42,435 nucleotides of DNA from Eubacteriaceae bacterium. Lineage in GTDB: Bacteria > Bacillota > Clostridia > Eubacteriales > Anaerofustaceae. Below are positions 8,492 through 19,999 of the stretch, one piece after another. Position numbers and translations under genes: made by a program. The notes below the pieces were generated by a model. The model had not been told where the DNA came from. It searched no databases and saw only the letters and a list, made by a program, of their open reading frames with translations. Every line of letters begins with the position of its first letter. Position 1 is the first letter of the stretch. The DNA lies in the NCBI GenBank assembly GCA_017551505.1, contig JAFZLL010000001.1:1-42435 (forward strand), read 5' to 3'.

Positions 8492-11089
8492 TCATTCCTT
8501 GAAGAACAGCTCGGTTCCGTCGGAGTCGATTACCAGATCGGCTTCTTCGATAAGATTGTACTCGATGATGCGTTTTGCCACCATCGTCTCTATGTTGTGC
8601 TGTATGAATCTCTTGAGCGGGCGCGCTCCGTAAGCCGGGTCATAGCCGTTGTCGATGACGAATTCCTGAGCGGCGTCCGTAAGAGTGAGAGTGATCTTTC
8701 TGTCAGCTAGCCTGCCGGACAGCTTGTCGAGCTGCAGCTTCATGATCCCCCTCATCTCGTCCTTGGTGAGCGGCTTGAACATTATCGTCTCATCGATCCT
8801 GTTAAGGAATTCAGGTTTGAAGGACGATTTAAGCAGCGCGTTGACCTTTTCCCTGGCTTCCTCGGAGATGCTCCCGTCCTCGCCGATGCCGTCAAGAAGG
8901 TAATTGCTGCCGAGGTTGGATGTCATGATTATGATGGTGTTCTTGAAGTTGACGGTATTGCCCTGGGAATCGGTGACTCTTCCGTCATCGAATATCTGCA
9001 GCATGATATCGAATACATCCGAATGGGCTTTTTCGATCTCATCGAAGAGGATCACGCAGTAGGGCTTTTTGCGTACCGCTTCGGTAAGCTGTCCGCCTTC
9101 GTCGTATCCTACATATCCCGGAGGCGCTCCGATAAGTCTGGAGACCGAGTACTTTTCCATGTATTCGCTCATATCTATCCTGACCATATTCTTTTCACTG
9201 TCGAACAGCGATTCGGCAACGGCTTTGGCCAGCTCCGTCTTTCCGACTCCGGTAGGCCCAAGGAAGAGGAAGCTGCCTATTGGCTTTCCCGGATCCTGGA
9301 TGCCCGCTCTGGAACGGAGTATGGAATTGCACACGATGGTAACAGCCTCATCCTGTCCGATGACTCTTTTATGGATGAGATCCTCGATATGCATCAGTTT
9401 TGCTCTTTCGCTCTCGACAAGTTTGGATATAGGTATACCAGTCCACTTGGACACTATCTCTGCGATCTCGTCCTCTGTCACTTTGTCCCTGAGGATGTTT
9501 TCCTTCATCTCCTCGTAAAGAGCCTCTTCTGAAGCAGCCAGCTGTTTTTCAAGCTCGGGCAGCTTCCCGTATTTCAGCTGGGCGGCTTTGTCCAGGTCGT
9601 AATTCCTCTCGGCCTTCTCGATCGCGGCATTGACTGAGTCGCGCTCTTCTCTGAGTTTCTGAGTCTGGGCGATGAGATTCTTTTCCCTGGTCCATTCGTC
9701 CTTCATCTCATCGAACTGTTTCTGAAGCTCATTGATCTGAGAATCGATGTGGGCAAGCTTTTCTGTCCTGTCTGCATCATCTTCGGAATCGACGGCTTTG
9801 CGTTCGATCTGAAGCTGCATGATCTCTCTGGAAATCCTGTCCAGATCGGAAGGCATGGAGTCCATTTCTGTCCTGACAAGGGCGCAGGCCTGATCAACAA
9901 GGTCGATGGCCTTGTCGGGGAGGAACCTGTCCGTAAGGTACCTGTCTGACAGCTCGGCTGCGGCTATGAGCGCGGAGTCATGGATCTTTACGCCGTGATA
10001 GACCTCGTATTTTTCCTTTATTCCGCGCAGGATGGATATCGTATCCTCTATGCTCGGCTCATTGATGGTAACGGGCTGGAAACGTCTGGCGAGTGCCTTA
10101 TCCTTCTCGATGTACCTGTGGTATTCGTCCAGCGTAGTGGCGCCTATGCAGTGCAGTTCGCCTCTGGCGAGCATCGGCTTCAAAAGGTTGCCGGCGTCCA
10201 TAGAACCTTCCGAGCTTCCTGCACCGACGATGGTATGTATCTCGTCGATAAACAGGATGGTTGAACCGCTGTTGGCTTTCACCTCGTTCAGGACGGCCTT
10301 CATCCTCTCTTCAAATTCGCCTCTGTATTTGGCTCCTGCGATAAGGGAGCCCATATCGAGGGAGATTATCTTTTTGTCTTTAAGGCCCTGGGGCACGTCT
10401 CCGGCTACGATGCGCATGGCAAGCCCTTCGACGATGGCTGTTTTGCCGACCCCTGCCTCACCTATGAGAAGAGGATTATTCTTTGTCTTGCGGGAGAGTA
10501 TCATCATGAGGTTCCGTATCTCCTCGCTCCTGCCGATAACGGGATCCAGCTTGCCCTGCCTCGCTGCCTCGACCAGGTCGCTGCCGTATTTCTCAAGGGC
10601 GTCATAGGAACCTTCCGGGTTGTCGTTTGCTACTCTCACATTTCCGCGGACCAGCGCCAGCGCCTTCAGGAAATCAGCCTCGTTGACTCTGTATTCGTCG
10701 AACAGAGCTTTCAGTTCGCCGTCGGCCATCTGGACGATGCTCAGCCCGATGTGTTCAACGGAGACGAAGTCATCCTTCATCTGCGTGATCTTGAGCTCGG
10801 CTTCTTCGAGTATCTTCTGGGTCTTTTCGGAAATATAGTATTTCCCGATCTCCTTGGTGCTGGTCGTATAGCTCGGGAGCCTGCCTATGATCTCGTCGAG
10901 CCTGGAGACGAATTCCGGCACATTGACATTCATCTTCTCGAAGAGCTTGGGCGTGACCCCGTCTTTCTGTGTCAGCAGGCTGCGCATGAGGTGGACAGGC
11001 TCGATCTGCGGATTGGAGTGTTCCTCGGTCAGTCTCTGCGCATCCTGTATCGCTTCAATGGATTTCTGGGTGTATTTCTGTAGATTCAT
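8492..11089 (-). CDS. clpB: ATP-dependent chaperone ClpB
   Basis: An 865-residue Hsp100 disaggregase that extracts proteins from aggregates together with DnaK. The order is standard: Clp N-terminal repeats (to about 150), first AAA+ ring with Walker A GEAGVGKT and Walker B ILFIDEIH, a coiled-coil middle domain rich in E/K/R (about 400-530), second AAA+ ring with GPTGVGKT and [11 protein letters not shown], and the C-terminal small domain. The open frame extends 39 codons upstream. I chose the ATG at 11089 because GGAGGG lies 8-9 bases ahead and [10 protein letters not shown] is the family start. A strong inverted repeat sits in its leader. No CIRCE or CtsR box was seen. Confidence 0.97.
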   Translation of the reverse strand: MNLQKYTQKSIEAIQDAQRLTEEHSNPQIEPVHLMRSLLTQKDGVTPKLFEKMNVNVPEFVSRLDEIIGRLPSYTTSTKEIGKYYISEKTQKILEEAELKITQMKDDFVSVEHIGLSIVQMADGELKALFDEYRVNEADFLKALALVRGNVRVANDNPEGSYDALEKYGSDLVEAARQGKLDPVIGRSEEIRNLMMILSRKTKNNPLLIGEAGVGKTAIVEGLAMRIVAGDVPQGLKDKKIISLDMGSLIAGAKYRGEFEERMKAVLNEVKANSGSTILFIDEIHTIVGAGSSEGSMDAGNLLKPMLARGELHCIGATTLDEYHRYIEKDKALARRFQPVTINEPSIEDTISILRGIKEKYEVYHGVKIHDSALIAAAELSDRYLTDRFLPDKAIDLVDQACALVRTEMDSMPSDLDRISREIMQLQIERKAVDSEDDADRTEKLAHIDSQINELQKQFDEMKDEWTREKNLIAQTQKLREERDSVNAAIEKAERNYDLDKAAQLKYGKLPELEKQLAASEEALYEEMKENILRDKVTEDEIAEIVSKWTGIPISKLVESERAKLMHIEDLIHKRVIGQDEAVTIVCNSILRSRAGIQDPGKPIGSFLFLGPTGVGKTELAKAVAESLFDSEKNMVRIDMSEYMEKYSVSRLIGAPPGYVGYDEGGQLTEAVRKKPYCVILFDEIEKAHSDVFDIMLQIFDDGRVTDSQGNTVNFKNTIIIMTSNLGSNYLLDGIGEDGSISEEAREKVNALLKSSFKPEFLNRIDETIMFKPLTKDEMRGIMKLQLDKLSGRLADRKITLTLTDAAQEFVIDNGYDPAYGARPLKRFIQHNIETMVAKRIIEYNLIEEADLVIDSDGTELFFKE

Positions 11090-11130
11090 GTTCTTTCCCT
11101 CCATTTCATGATTACTTGGTATCTCAATGA

Positions 11131-11158
11131 GAAATCCGGCGAAAACTCGCCGGATTTC
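11131..11158 (-). promoter_or_regulatory. 12-bp perfect hairpin in the clpB leader
   Basis: GAAATCCGGCGA (11131-11142) and TCGCCGGATTTC (11147-11158) pair completely around AAAC. The element ends 42 bases upstream of the clpB start codon and has no T-run in the clpB direction. It could be a leader RNA element or a repressor operator. It resembles neither the CIRCE sequence nor the CtsR heptad repeat. Confidence 0.55.
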
Positions 11159-11357
11159 AAGAAAGCATTTTGCCTGGATATTACATATCACATCGGGCAC
11201 GTGCATTCAAGACAATTAATCGGCCTGTAATCTTTCTAATTCTACATTAACATACTCCTTTAGGGGAAGATTTACAGATTTAATTCTAAATAATCTGAGA
11301 TATGTTTGTGCGCAATGATATAATGATTCAGTTTTTAGTGTAGCTTTCGGAGGAAAT

Positions 11358-11588
11358 ATGAAAACAGCACTGGCTATTATTATTTTTATAAGCAGCATAT
11401 TCGTAGTCGTATCCGTGGTCCTTCAGGAAGGCAAGGACGAAGGCCTTTCCAGCGCGATAACCGGCAATACGAACCTCTTCGGCAAGGGAAGGGAAAGGAC
11501 TCTGGACGCGACGCTCCAGAGGATAACCGTCATTGCCGGGGCCGTCCTCGGTATCGCCGTCTTTGCGATGGGGGTATTCTTTAAATAG
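11358..11588 (+). CDS. secG: Protein-export membrane protein SecG
   Basis: A 76-residue subunit of the SecYEG translocon. It has two membrane helices (residues about 3-22 and 54-75) joined by a polar loop containing LQEGKDEGLSSAITG and LFGKGRERT, the SecG signature (normally xGxGLGxAxxGG..LFG). The start has a CGGAGGA ribosome site 6 bases ahead, and TATAAT at 11319-11324 is the likely -10 box, with no clear -35. It stands alone on the plus strand between clpB and prfB. About 120 bases after its stop contain no gene. Confidence 0.93.
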   Translation: MKTALAIIIFISSIFVVVSVVLQEGKDEGLSSAITGNTNLFGKGRERTLDATLQRITVIAGAVLGIAVFAMGVFFK

Positions 11589-11707
11589 TATCATTAGAAG
11601 AAACCAGCTAAAAGCAGATGGCTTTAGGGGCATATATGTGATCTGCCGCAGGGCAGAACGGAACGGTACTGCGGTCCGGTTCTGATGAAGACCGATCAAT
11701 AACGCAA

Positions 11708-11742
11708 AATGGCGGTACAGCTTTCAGGGCTGTACCGCCATT
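11708..11742. terminator. Bidirectional terminator between secG and prfB
   Basis: AATGGCGGTACAGC (11708-11721) pairs with GCTGTACCGCCATT (11729-11742) over 14 bp around a 7-base loop. ATTTGTTT follows on the plus strand and TTGCGTT on the minus strand, so it can serve both convergent genes. Confidence 0.88.
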
Positions 11743-11793
11743 ATTTGTTTCGTTTGGTTGTGCCTCATCCCGACCTGCAGAGCCTGCCGAAGC

Positions 11794-12901
11794 TTATTCA
11801 CTGATATTCATCTTTAGATAAGCTTCTATGAATCCGCTTATGTCACCGTCCATGACTGCCTGTACGTTCGCTGTCTCAAACTTGGTACGGTGGTCCTTCA
11901 CCATCGTGTACGGGCAGAATACATAGGATCTTATCTGGTTTCCCCATGCGATCTGGCCGTAGTCGCCCTGGAGCTCTGAGAGCTTTTCCTTATGCTCTTC
12001 CTCCATGAGCGCGGTCAGCTTAGAGATAAGGATCTGCATGGCCTTGTCCTTGTTCTGGAACTGGCTGCGCTCGTTCTGAACCGCGACTACGATCCCCGTA
12101 GGGATATGAGTTATCCTTACTGCAGAGTCCGTCTTGTTGACCTTCTGGCCTCCCGCGCCGGTCGACCTGTAGGTATCTATCCTCAGATCCTTGGGATCGA
12201 TCTCGACTTTTTCTGTGTTCTCTATCTGCGGAATGATATCCACCGACACGAACGAGGTCTGGCGCCGTGAGTTCGAGTCAAAAGGAGAGATACGTACCAG
12301 CCTGTGGACTCCTTTTTCGCTCTTCAGGTAACCGTATGCATTTGCACCCTCAAAGAGCAGCGTCGCGCTCTTTATGCCGGCCACATCGCCGGGGAGGCTT
12401 TCAAGCACTGTTACTTTGAGCTTATTGCGTTCGGCGTACCTGAGATACATCCTCATGAGCATTTCCGCCCAGTCCATTGATTCGGTCCCGCCTGCTCCGG
12501 GATGGATGGCGAGGATGGTGTCGTTGGCATCGTATTCGCCCTTCAGGAGGGTCGCGAGCTTGAACGAAGCGAACAGCTCATTAAGTTCGTCAAAGCCCTT
12601 ATTCAGCTCTGCTTCGTTTTCTTCATTCGGGTCGTCGTCGTAGAATTCCACGAGGATCTTCACTTCATCGCATTTATCCCGCACTTCGGCGTAGGATTCT
12701 TCCTTGGCTTTAAGCACCTTGATCCGCTGGACGACCTGGCGTGAGCCTTCGGCGTCGTCCCAGAATCCGGCGGAACCCATTTTGTTTTCTAATTCTTCCC
12801 GTTCTTCTTTGGCGCCTGCGACGTCAAAGAGAACACCCCATTTCTTCGATCTGCGTATCTATTTCCGCAACCTGTTTCTTCAGTTCGTCAATAAACAGCA
12901 T
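11794..12901 (-). CDS. prfB: Peptide chain release factor 2, expressed through a programmed +1 frameshift
   Basis: RF2 recognises UGA and UAA and releases the finished protein. The gene is complement(join(11794..12825,12827..12901)): 25 codons from the ATG at 12901, then CTT TGA C, where T12826 is skipped, then 343 further codons, 368 residues in all. The downstream part has the RF2 codon-recognition motif SPF (RISPFDSNSRRQ) and the peptidyl-transferase motif GAGGQKVNKTDS. The upstream frame reads MLFIDELKKQVAEIDTQIEE and then MGCSL before the in-frame UGA. RF2 levels therefore control their own synthesis. It lies 41 bases after secA on the same strand. The start has AGGAAGG about 15 bases ahead, unusually far. 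Confidence 0.95.
12823..12840 (-). promoter_or_regulatory. RF2 recoding signal (internal Shine-Dalgarno, CTT TGA C slippery stop)
   Basis: On the minus strand the order is GGGGTG, TTCT, CTT, TGA, C. The GGGGTG (12839-12834) is the internal ribosome-binding stretch, CTT (12829-12827) the slippery codon and TGA (12826-12824) the stop with a 3' C. The distance from the GGGGT to CTT is 5 bases, three more than the AGGGGGT-AT-CTT arrangement of E. coli. Confidence 0.88.
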
Positions 12902-12942
12902 TAGATCATCACATCCTTCCTGTTATGGATTTTATTCGGACG

Positions 12943-15453
12943 TCAGTCCTTGAAAAGGCCCTTGCCGCAGCACTGCTTGTATTTCTTGCCGCTGCCGCAC
13001 GGACATTTCGCGTTTTTGGCTATCGGTTTATCTCCCGGTTTCGGGACGTATCTCTTTACTACGGTCGCAGACTTTCCGTCACCTGCGCTGGCTGCCGGCA
13101 CTTTTCTGTCGGCGGGGGCCTTTTCGTCTCCCAGCCTGAAATTGTACATCAGCCTGACGGTCTCCTCCCTGATGGTGTCGTTCATCTGCTCGAACATCTG
13201 GAAGCCCTCGTTCGTATAGGCCTGTACCGGATCCTGCTGGCCGTAAGCCCTCAGGCCGATGCCGTCTCTGAGCTGGTCCATATCGTCGATATGCGCCATC
13301 CAGTTGTTGTCCACGACGGTAAGCAGGATCAGCCTTTCTACCTGTCTCATCCGTTCGCTGCCGATCTCCTCCTCGCGTTTGCTTCGTGAGGACATCATCG
13401 CACTTACAGCTTCCTCGATGAGCTTTTCATTGTCAGCGCCGGGAGTGAAGTCCACGTCTACCCTGTATTCGGACAGGAACTTCTCATGCAGCTTTGCGGT
13501 ATCCGCTTTTTCCTCTGTTCCGAAATTGTCGCTGTTGACGATATCTTCGCATATCTGCTCGATATATCCGTCTATGACGGCGCTGATATCCCTGCCTTCC
13601 AGCACCTCTCTTCTCTGGGCGTAGATGATCTCCCTCTGCTTGTTCATCACGTCGTCATACTGGAGCACGTATCTTCTGGTGGCGAAGTTGCGTCCCTCGA
13701 CTGTCTTCTGGGCATTCTCGATCCCTTTGTTGAGGATGCCGGCTTCCAGAGGCATATCGTCGTCGATCTTGAGCTTGTTGGCGAGCGCCAGCGTCGCTTC
13801 GCTGCCGAAGAGCCTCATCAGGTCGTCTTCCAGCGATATGAAGAACTGGCTGGAGCCGGGATCTCCCTGGCGTCCCGCGCGGCCTCTCAGCTGATTGTCG
13901 ATGCGCCGGCTCTCATGGCGCTCGGTCCCTATGATGTGCAGTCCGCCGAGTTCCCTGACGCCTTCTCCGAGCACGATGTCCGTGCCTCTTCCGGCCATGT
14001 TGGTGGAGATGGTCACGGTGTCTTTCTGCCCGGCCTGCGCGACTATCTCGGCTTCTTTCTCGTTGTTTTTGGCGTTGAGCACGCTGTGCTGTATGCCTGC
14101 GCGTTTTAACAGCCTGCTCAGGTATTCGCTCTTCTCGATGGATATTGTGCCTACGAGGATAGGCTGCCCCGTAGCGTGGCGGCGCTTTATCTCCTCGACG
14201 ACTGCATTGAATTTGGCCTTCTCCGTCTTATATACCTGGTCGTTCAGGTCCTGGCGGATCATCGGCCTGTTCGTCGGGACGCAGACTACCTTCATGTTGT
14301 ATATAGACTCGAATTCCCTCTCTTCGGTCTTCGCCGTGCCCGTCATGCCGCTGATCTTGTTGTAGAGCCTGAAGAAGTTCTGGAAGGTTATGGTCGCCAT
14401 GGTGACGCTCTCCCCGGCAACTTTGACATGCTCCTTGGCTTCGATGGCCTGGTGGAGGCCTTCATTGAAACGCCTTCCCGGCATCAGACGGCCGGTGAAT
14501 TCGTCGACAATGATGACCTGTCCGTCGCGCACGACGTAATCCACATCCTTCTTCATGACGAAGCGGGCTTTGAGTGCCTGGTTGATGTGATGTCGCAGCG
14601 TCAGGTTCTCCAGATCGCTCAGGTTATCGATCCTGAAATACTTTTCGGCTTTTGCGGTCCCTTCCTCCGTCAGCGTAGCAGTATGCTCCTTTTCTTCGAG
14701 GGTATAATCCCTGTCTCTGATCAGCCTTGAGGCAAAAGCGTCCGTCTGGTTGTACAGCTCGGTATTCTCCCTCGAGCTTCCGGAGATTATGAGGGGAGTG
14801 CGGGCCTCGTCGATCAGGATGGAGTCGACCTCATCGATGATCGCATAATTGAGTTCCCTCATCACCAGCGATTCACTGGTCTTTACCATGTTGTCCCTCA
14901 GGTAGTCGAAGCCAAACTCGTTGTTCGTGCCGTAAGTGATGTCGGAATCGTATGCCTGCCTTTTCTCTTCGGGAGTAAGGCCGTGCACGTTGAGCCCGAC
15001 GGTAAGGCCCAGGAACCTGTATATCTGCCCCATCCACTGAGAGTCCCTGCCGGCCAGGTAATCGTTGACCGTAACAATATGGACGCCTTTTCCGCCAAGC
15101 GCGTTCAGGTATGCGGGCATCGTCGCTACCAGGGTCTTGCCTTCGCCTGTCTTCATCTCGGCTATATTGCCTTCGTGAAGGACTACGGCGCCCATGATCT
15201 GCACGGGGAAGGGCTTCATGCCGAGCACGCGCCAGGCGGCTTCCCTGGCTGTCGCAAAGGCCTCCGGCAGAAGGGCGTCCAGTTCCTCTCCGTTCGAGAT
15301 GCGCTCTTTGAACTCGGGCGTCTTGGCCTTGAGCTCGTCATCGCTGAGCGAAGAGTATTCGTCTTCCAGTGCCAGGACCTGATCGGCGATCTTTCTGTAT
15401 TTTCTGAATTCTCTTTCTTCCAGAGTCTGGGTTATCCTATCAAGCAGTCCCAT
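12943..15453 (-). CDS. secA: Preprotein translocase ATPase SecA
   Basis: The motor that drives secreted proteins through SecYEG. The 836-residue sequence contains Walker A in [11 protein letters not shown] (about residue 100), the DEAD-like [14 protein letters not shown] (about 208), [20 protein letters not shown] and [13 protein letters not shown] of the second motor domain. A C-terminal [13 protein letters not shown] zinc-binding SEC-C motif, which binds SecB or the ribosome in other species, closes the protein. Length and order match Firmicutes SecA1. It is the first gene of a secA-prfB unit. The start ATG at 15453 has only a weak AGGGA site. Confidence 0.97.
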   Translation of the reverse strand: MGLLDRITQTLEEREFRKYRKIADQVLALEDEYSSLSDDELKAKTPEFKERISNGEELDALLPEAFATAREAAWRVLGMKPFPVQIMGAVVLHEGNIAEMKTGEGKTLVATMPAYLNALGGKGVHIVTVNDYLAGRDSQWMGQIYRFLGLTVGLNVHGLTPEEKRQAYDSDITYGTNNEFGFDYLRDNMVKTSESLVMRELNYAIIDEVDSILIDEARTPLIISGSSRENTELYNQTDAFASRLIRDRDYTLEEKEHTATLTEEGTAKAEKYFRIDNLSDLENLTLRHHINQALKARFVMKKDVDYVVRDGQVIIVDEFTGRLMPGRRFNEGLHQAIEAKEHVKVAGESVTMATITFQNFFRLYNKISGMTGTAKTEEREFESIYNMKVVCVPTNRPMIRQDLNDQVYKTEKAKFNAVVEEIKRRHATGQPILVGTISIEKSEYLSRLLKRAGIQHSVLNAKNNEKEAEIVAQAGQKDTVTISTNMAGRGTDIVLGEGVRELGGLHIIGTERHESRRIDNQLRGRAGRQGDPGSSQFFISLEDDLMRLFGSEATLALANKLKIDDDMPLEAGILNKGIENAQKTVEGRNFATRRYVLQYDDVMNKQREIIYAQRREVLEGRDISAVIDGYIEQICEDIVNSDNFGTEEKADTAKLHEKFLSEYRVDVDFTPGADNEKLIEEAVSAMMSSRSKREEEIGSERMRQVERLILLTVVDNNWMAHIDDMDQLRDGIGLRAYGQQDPVQAYTNEGFQMFEQMNDTIREETVRLMYNFRLGDEKAPADRKVPAASAGDGKSATVVKRYVPKPGDKPIAKNAKCPCGSGKKYKQCCGKGLFKD

Positions 15454-15604
15454 ATGCTTAAATCCCTGTCACAATATGCTTTAGGTATATACTTCATTGA
15501 TTATATCACCGCAAAGGACCGTTTCCCGCTTGTTAACAGATATTTAATTCATATATGGGAACAGGCGTATTCCTTATCGCGTCAGTTAGGGATAAAATCA
15601 GAAT

Positions 15605-17017
15605 ATGCAAGGAAAGACCGCACTGGAAAACACCGATAGATTCATAACCCGATTCCTGGATTCCTCACGGGGACTGATCCTTCCGGGAGAACGCGTGCTC
15701 ATCGCGCTGTCCGGAGGGAGCGATTCAGTCTTCCTGCTCGTCATGCTGAGCGCTGTCCGGGACAGGCTTGGCCTGAGGCTCTCCGCGTTCCACCTCAACC
15801 ATATGCTCAGGGGGGAAGAGGCAGATGCAGATGAAGCCCTGTGTTCCGAGCTGTGCGCAGGGTTCGGCGTCCCGCTGGATATATACAGGGAGGACATCGC
15901 CGCTCTTGCCGTAAAGGAAAAGATCTCACTCGAGGAAGCCGGGAGGATCCGACGCTACGAGATAATCGAATCTTACCGCGGAAGGGCCGACAAGGCGGCT
16001 ACAGCCCATCATGCGGACGATAACGCGGAGACTGTGCTGATGCACCTTATCCGCGGCACCGGGGTGCAGGGGCTGACCGGCATCCCCAGGATCCGGGGAG
16101 GCTATATCGTCCGTCCGCTGCTGGATTTTTCGAAAGAAGAGATCACTGATTTCCTTGAAGCTAATCGTATACCGTACGCGGTGGACAGGACGAATTTCCA
16201 GGACGATGCCTTCCGCAGCCGCATTCGCAACGGCATAATGCCGCTTATCCTTAAAGAGAACCCGTCCTTTGCCAGGAGCATGCTGCGTCTGGGCGAACTG
16301 GCAAAAGAATACCAGGATCTTGCCGAAACGGAAGCGGACAGGATAGCCATAGATCTCACAGACGGCGGATGCAGCGTACCCTATGATGCCGTAAAGTCCC
16401 TGAACAGGGCAGTGGCAGGCTGCGTGATCAGGAAGATGTGCGCACTGTGCGGCTTCGGGGCGGATATCGGCTTTGATTCGATGAAGGAGCTGTTCGCAAA
16501 GATCGAAGACGGGGACGACACCGTGTGGGATATCTATCTTCACAAGGTCGCTTTTCACCGTCGCTACGGCACTCTTTCTGCCAGGGCAGCCGAGGCAGTC
16601 TCGGCCCCGAATGGGTTCTCTTTTACGGCCTATGCGCCGTCGTTTATCATACGCCCCGCGCAGGGCTTCGCTTTAAGGCTGAGCTTCGCAAAAAATATGA
16701 AAAAGAATGACGGGGCTGCTCATATAACATATGTCGATTATGATAAAATACAGAATAATCTTGTCATCAGGAGCCGCAGGGAAGGCGACAGGTTCACCCA
16801 GATAGGGATGGATAGAGAGAAGACGGTAAGACGCCTGATGATCGACAGGAAGGTGCCCAGGGAAAAACGAGACCTGATCCCGATACTTACGGACGGTTCC
16901 CGTATCGCTGCCGTCATAGGCTACGAGACTGCGGAGGAATTCAAGGTAACACAGGAAACCGAAAAGATATTAAAAATAAAAATAATAAACATAGGAAGTG
17001 GCGAAAATGAAAAATGA
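15605..17017 (+). CDS. tilS: tRNA(Ile)-lysidine synthase
   Basis: A 470-residue enzyme that converts the wobble cytidine of tRNA-Ile(CAU) to lysidine using ATP and lysine, so that it reads AUA. The PP-loop SGGSDS lies near residue 38, followed by [13 protein letters not shown] and [15 protein letters not shown], which are family hallmarks. The C-terminal substrate-binding domain carries [11 protein letters not shown]. Length matches the full-length form. It starts the tilS-hpt-ftsH run typical of Firmicutes, and its 3' end overlaps hpt by 11 bases. The ATG has only a weak ribosome site. Confidence 0.94.
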   Translation: MQGKTALENTDRFITRFLDSSRGLILPGERVLIALSGGSDSVFLLVMLSAVRDRLGLRLSAFHLNHMLRGEEADADEALCSELCAGFGVPLDIYREDIAALAVKEKISLEEAGRIRRYEIIESYRGRADKAATAHHADDNAETVLMHLIRGTGVQGLTGIPRIRGGYIVRPLLDFSKEEITDFLEANRIPYAVDRTNFQDDAFRSRIRNGIMPLILKENPSFARSMLRLGELAKEYQDLAETEADRIAIDLTDGGCSVPYDAVKSLNRAVAGCVIRKMCALCGFGADIGFDSMKELFAKIEDGDDTVWDIYLHKVAFHRRYGTLSARAAEAVSAPNGFSFTAYAPSFIIRPAQGFALRLSFAKNMKKNDGAAHITYVDYDKIQNNLVIRSRREGDRFTQIGMDREKTVRRLMIDRKVPREKRDLIPILTDGSRIAAVIGYETAEEFKVTQETEKILKIKIINIGSGENEK

Positions 17018-17561
17018 GATGGAGAACGATATCAAAAAGGTCCTTTATTCGGAAGAGGCTATCAAAGCCAGGCTCGTTGAATTGGGAGAGGAATTGAGCA
17101 GGGATTACGCTGGAAAGAATCCGCTGGTGCTGTGCGTGCTCAAAGGCGCTTCGATCTTCATATCCGACATCGTACGGCATATGTCAGTAGCTCTTGAGAT
17201 GGACTTCATGGCCGTCTCGAGCTACGAAGGAACCTCGTCCACCGGAGAGGTCAAGATAGTCAAGGATCTCGGGGCTTCCGTCGAAGGCAGGGATATACTG
17301 ATAGTCGAGGATATCGTGGACACCGGTCTGACCCTGTCATACCTGGTCGGCCAGCTGCAGAACCGCAAACCGGCAAGCCTTAACATCTGCGCGCTGCTCC
17401 TCAAAAAGAAGACAGACCCCTCTACGCAGCGCAAGGTCGACGTCAAATACTATGGATTCGAATGCCCGGATGAGTTCGTGGTCGGCTACGGCCTCGATTT
17501 CAATGAGAGATACAGGAACCTGCCCTATATCGGCGTGCTCAAGGAAGAGATGTACTCCTGA
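17007..17561 (+). CDS. hpt: Hypoxanthine phosphoribosyltransferase
   Basis: A purine-salvage enzyme of 184 residues that makes IMP or GMP from the base and PRPP. The PRPP-binding motif [11 protein letters not shown] lies near residue 97, and the loop CVLKGASIF near 40 and the [16 protein letters not shown] segment near 155 match the HPRT family. I use the ATG at 17007, which has AGGAAG 8 bases ahead. An in-frame GTG at 16998 sits inside that ribosome site. The start overlaps the tilS stop, so the two are translationally coupled. Confidence 0.95.
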   Translation: MKNEMENDIKKVLYSEEAIKARLVELGEELSRDYAGKNPLVLCVLKGASIFISDIVRHMSVALEMDFMAVSSYEGTSSTGEVKIVKDLGASVEGRDILIVEDIVDTGLTLSYLVGQLQNRKPASLNICALLLKKKTDPSTQRKVDVKYYGFECPDEFVVGYGLDFNERYRNLPYIGVLKEEMYS

Positions 17562-17669
17562 GACGTGCAGGGCATTAAATTCATATTAATGAAACGGGCA
17601 CTTTACGGAATAAACATCCTTAAGATGTTAAACTACAGTAGTGCCACAGTCTATTAAGGAGATTTCGAT

Positions 17670-19937
17670 TTGAAAAGAAGAAGAGGTTTAGGCCCGCTGA
17701 TATTCTATATATTGGTGCTCATCGGCGCTTACGTCTTCCTGATAACCGCCACCGGCAATATGATCTTCGGTTCGGGAAAGAAGGAAACGGTCAGCTACAA
17801 TGATTTCACCAAATACCTCAACAACAATATGCTCAAGGAGGTCGTCGTTTCCATCGGCTCGAACGGAGTGTCCTATGTCGAAGCCGAACTGAAGACCTCG
17901 ACCAGCAAGAATGTTACGGCCATCAATCTTTACCTGCCGTCGGACAAGCTTTCGGAATTGCTGGACGCGTACACGGAAAAATACCCGAACAGCATTGAGA
18001 TAAAGTACAAGGTGCTCAGCGAGGGCGGCTGGACAGGCATACTCATGACCATAGCCACATTGTCGGTCATCGGCTTTGCTCTTTTCCTCATCATAAGCCA
18101 GCAGGCTGCGGGGAACTCCAGCGGGCGGGTGATGAATTTCGGCAAGAGCAAGGCCAGGATTTACCAGCCCGGAGACAAGAAGGTGACATTCGAGGATGTT
18201 GCCGGCGCTGACGAGGAGAAGCAGGAGCTCGAGGAGATCGTCGATTTCCTTAAGCATCCCGAAAGATATAAGAAGCTCGGCGCAAGGATCCCAAAGGGTG
18301 TCCTTCTGGTCGGGCTTCCGGGCACGGGGAAGACCCTGCTCGCCAGGGCCACTGCGGGAGAGGCTGGCGTGCCTTTCTTTACCATAAGCGGCTCTGATTT
18401 CGTCGAGATGTTCGTAGGTGTCGGAGCCTCGAGGGTAAGGGACCTGTTCGATTCTGCGAAGAAGAATTCTCCGTGCATCATATTCATCGATGAGATAGAT
18501 GCCGTAGGCCGCTACAGAGGTGCGGGGCTCGGCGGAGGGAATGACGAAAGGGAGCAGACCCTGAACCAGCTGCTCGTGGAGATGGACGGGTTTACGGACC
18601 ATCAGAACATAATCATCCTGGCCGCAACCAACAGGGCGGATATACTGGACCCCGCACTGCTCAGGCCTGGAAGATTCGACAGGCAGATAACGGTGCACGT
18701 ACCCGATGTCAAGGGCAGGGAAGAGATACTCAAAGTACACGCCAGGCAGAAGCCTGTTGCCGACGACGTGGACTTCAGCGTGATCGCCAAGGCGACTACC
18801 GGTATGACCGGAGCCGATCTGGAGAATGTCATGAACGAGGCTTCCCTCATGGCTGCCCGCAATAAGGCGGACAAGATCACGATGGACGATATCAGGGAAT
18901 CCATAAAGAGAGTCATCGCCGGACCCGAGAAGAAGAGCATGGTGGTCACCGACAGAGACAAGCAGATCACTGCTTACCACGAGGTGGGACACGCAGTGGT
19001 CGCGTCATCGCTGAAGGAGTGCGACCCGGTAATGGAGATATCGATAATACCGAGGGGAAGCGCTGCGGGATACACGATCAACATCCCGGATAATGACGAC
19101 AACCACGTTTCCAGGACAAGGCTGCTCAATGAGATAACCATGTGCCTGGGAGGAAGGGCGAGCGAAGAGGTCATGCTGTCGGATATCTGCACAGGCGCGG
19201 TGAGCGATATCCAGAGAGCCACTCAGATCGCACGCAAGATGATCACCGACTACGGCATGAGCGACGTGCTCGGGCCAATCAGCTACGGCGAGGACGACGA
19301 CAACGTATTCATCGGCAAGGACCTCGTCACAAGGAAAGTTCTCAGCGAAGAGGTCGCCAGCAAGATAGATTCCGAAGTCAAGCGCATCATGGATACGTGC
19401 TACAGCGAGGCCAAGAAAATCGTTTCCGCGAATAAGGATAAGATAGACCGGATCGTCAAGACGCTTTACGAGAAGGAGACCCTTACCGGAGACGAGTTCA
19501 GGGAACTTTTCTTCTCAGAACCTCACGATGAGAGTCCGGAAGGCGAGCAGGAAGCGCAGGATGCCCCGGATGACAATCTCAGCGGCGGCGATATCGGAGA
19601 GAAACGCGACGCGACAGATATGCTTTTGTCATATAAAGCTCCGGAACAGGTCATGGTGACCGAAATGACAGAGAATTCGGAAACACCGGAAACACATTTC
19701 ACCGCAGAGGATAACGAGGCGGAGACCGATGGGAATGATGATGCAGCCTGCGCACCTATCGGCGGTACGGATGTCGACGGAAACAGCCTGTCAGACGGCG
19801 CGGATCAGGATATGCCTCAAAATACACGCGGCATCATCGCAGACGGGGCGGATATGGAGATACCTTCCGCCGAGGAAGTGCTCAGGAATGCCGGAAATTC
19901 TCACAACGGGAACGGAAGCGCTGAAGAAAAGGATTGA
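17670..19937 (+). CDS. ftsH: ATP-dependent zinc metalloprotease FtsH with long acidic C-terminal tail
   Basis: A membrane-bound AAA+ protease. Two N-terminal helices (about 10-30 and 118-140) flank a small external domain. The AAA domain has Walker A GLPGTGKT near residue 215, Walker [13 protein letters not shown], and the second region of homology with RPGRFDR. The zinc-site HEVGH lies near 436, with a conserved downstream Asp region. Two oddities stand out: Walker A carries Leu in place of the usual first Pro (GPPGTGKT), and about 120 residues rich in Asp/Glu/Gly/Asn follow the protease domain, making it longer (755) than the usual 600-700. The TTG start has AAGGAG 7-8 bases ahead. Confidence 0.96.
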   Translation: MKRRRGLGPLIFYILVLIGAYVFLITATGNMIFGSGKKETVSYNDFTKYLNNNMLKEVVVSIGSNGVSYVEAELKTSTSKNVTAINLYLPSDKLSELLDAYTEKYPNSIEIKYKVLSEGGWTGILMTIATLSVIGFALFLIISQQAAGNSSGRVMNFGKSKARIYQPGDKKVTFEDVAGADEEKQELEEIVDFLKHPERYKKLGARIPKGVLLVGLPGTGKTLLARATAGEAGVPFFTISGSDFVEMFVGVGASRVRDLFDSAKKNSPCIIFIDEIDAVGRYRGAGLGGGNDEREQTLNQLLVEMDGFTDHQNIIILAATNRADILDPALLRPGRFDRQITVHVPDVKGREEILKVHARQKPVADDVDFSVIAKATTGMTGADLENVMNEASLMAARNKADKITMDDIRESIKRVIAGPEKKSMVVTDRDKQITAYHEVGHAVVASSLKECDPVMEISIIPRGSAAGYTINIPDNDDNHVSRTRLLNEITMCLGGRASEEVMLSDICTGAVSDIQRATQIARKMITDYGMSDVLGPISYGEDDDNVFIGKDLVTRKVLSEEVASKIDSEVKRIMDTCYSEAKKIVSANKDKIDRIVKTLYEKETLTGDEFRELFFSEPHDESPEGEQEAQDAPDDNLSGGDIGEKRDATDMLLSYKAPEQVMVTEMTENSETPETHFTAEDNEAETDGNDDAACAPIGGTDVDGNSLSDGADQDMPQNTRGIIADGADMEIPSAEEVLRNAGNSHNGNGSAEEKD

Positions 19938-19999
19938 AGTTATTTCCGGTTATGGTATAATCAATAATACTAATTAGCAATAATCTGGAGGAATAAATA

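Noticed and set aside
17688-18992. 434-codon minus-strand ORF
   Set aside because: It lies entirely opposite ftsH and has no family features. It arises from the codon bias of ftsH.
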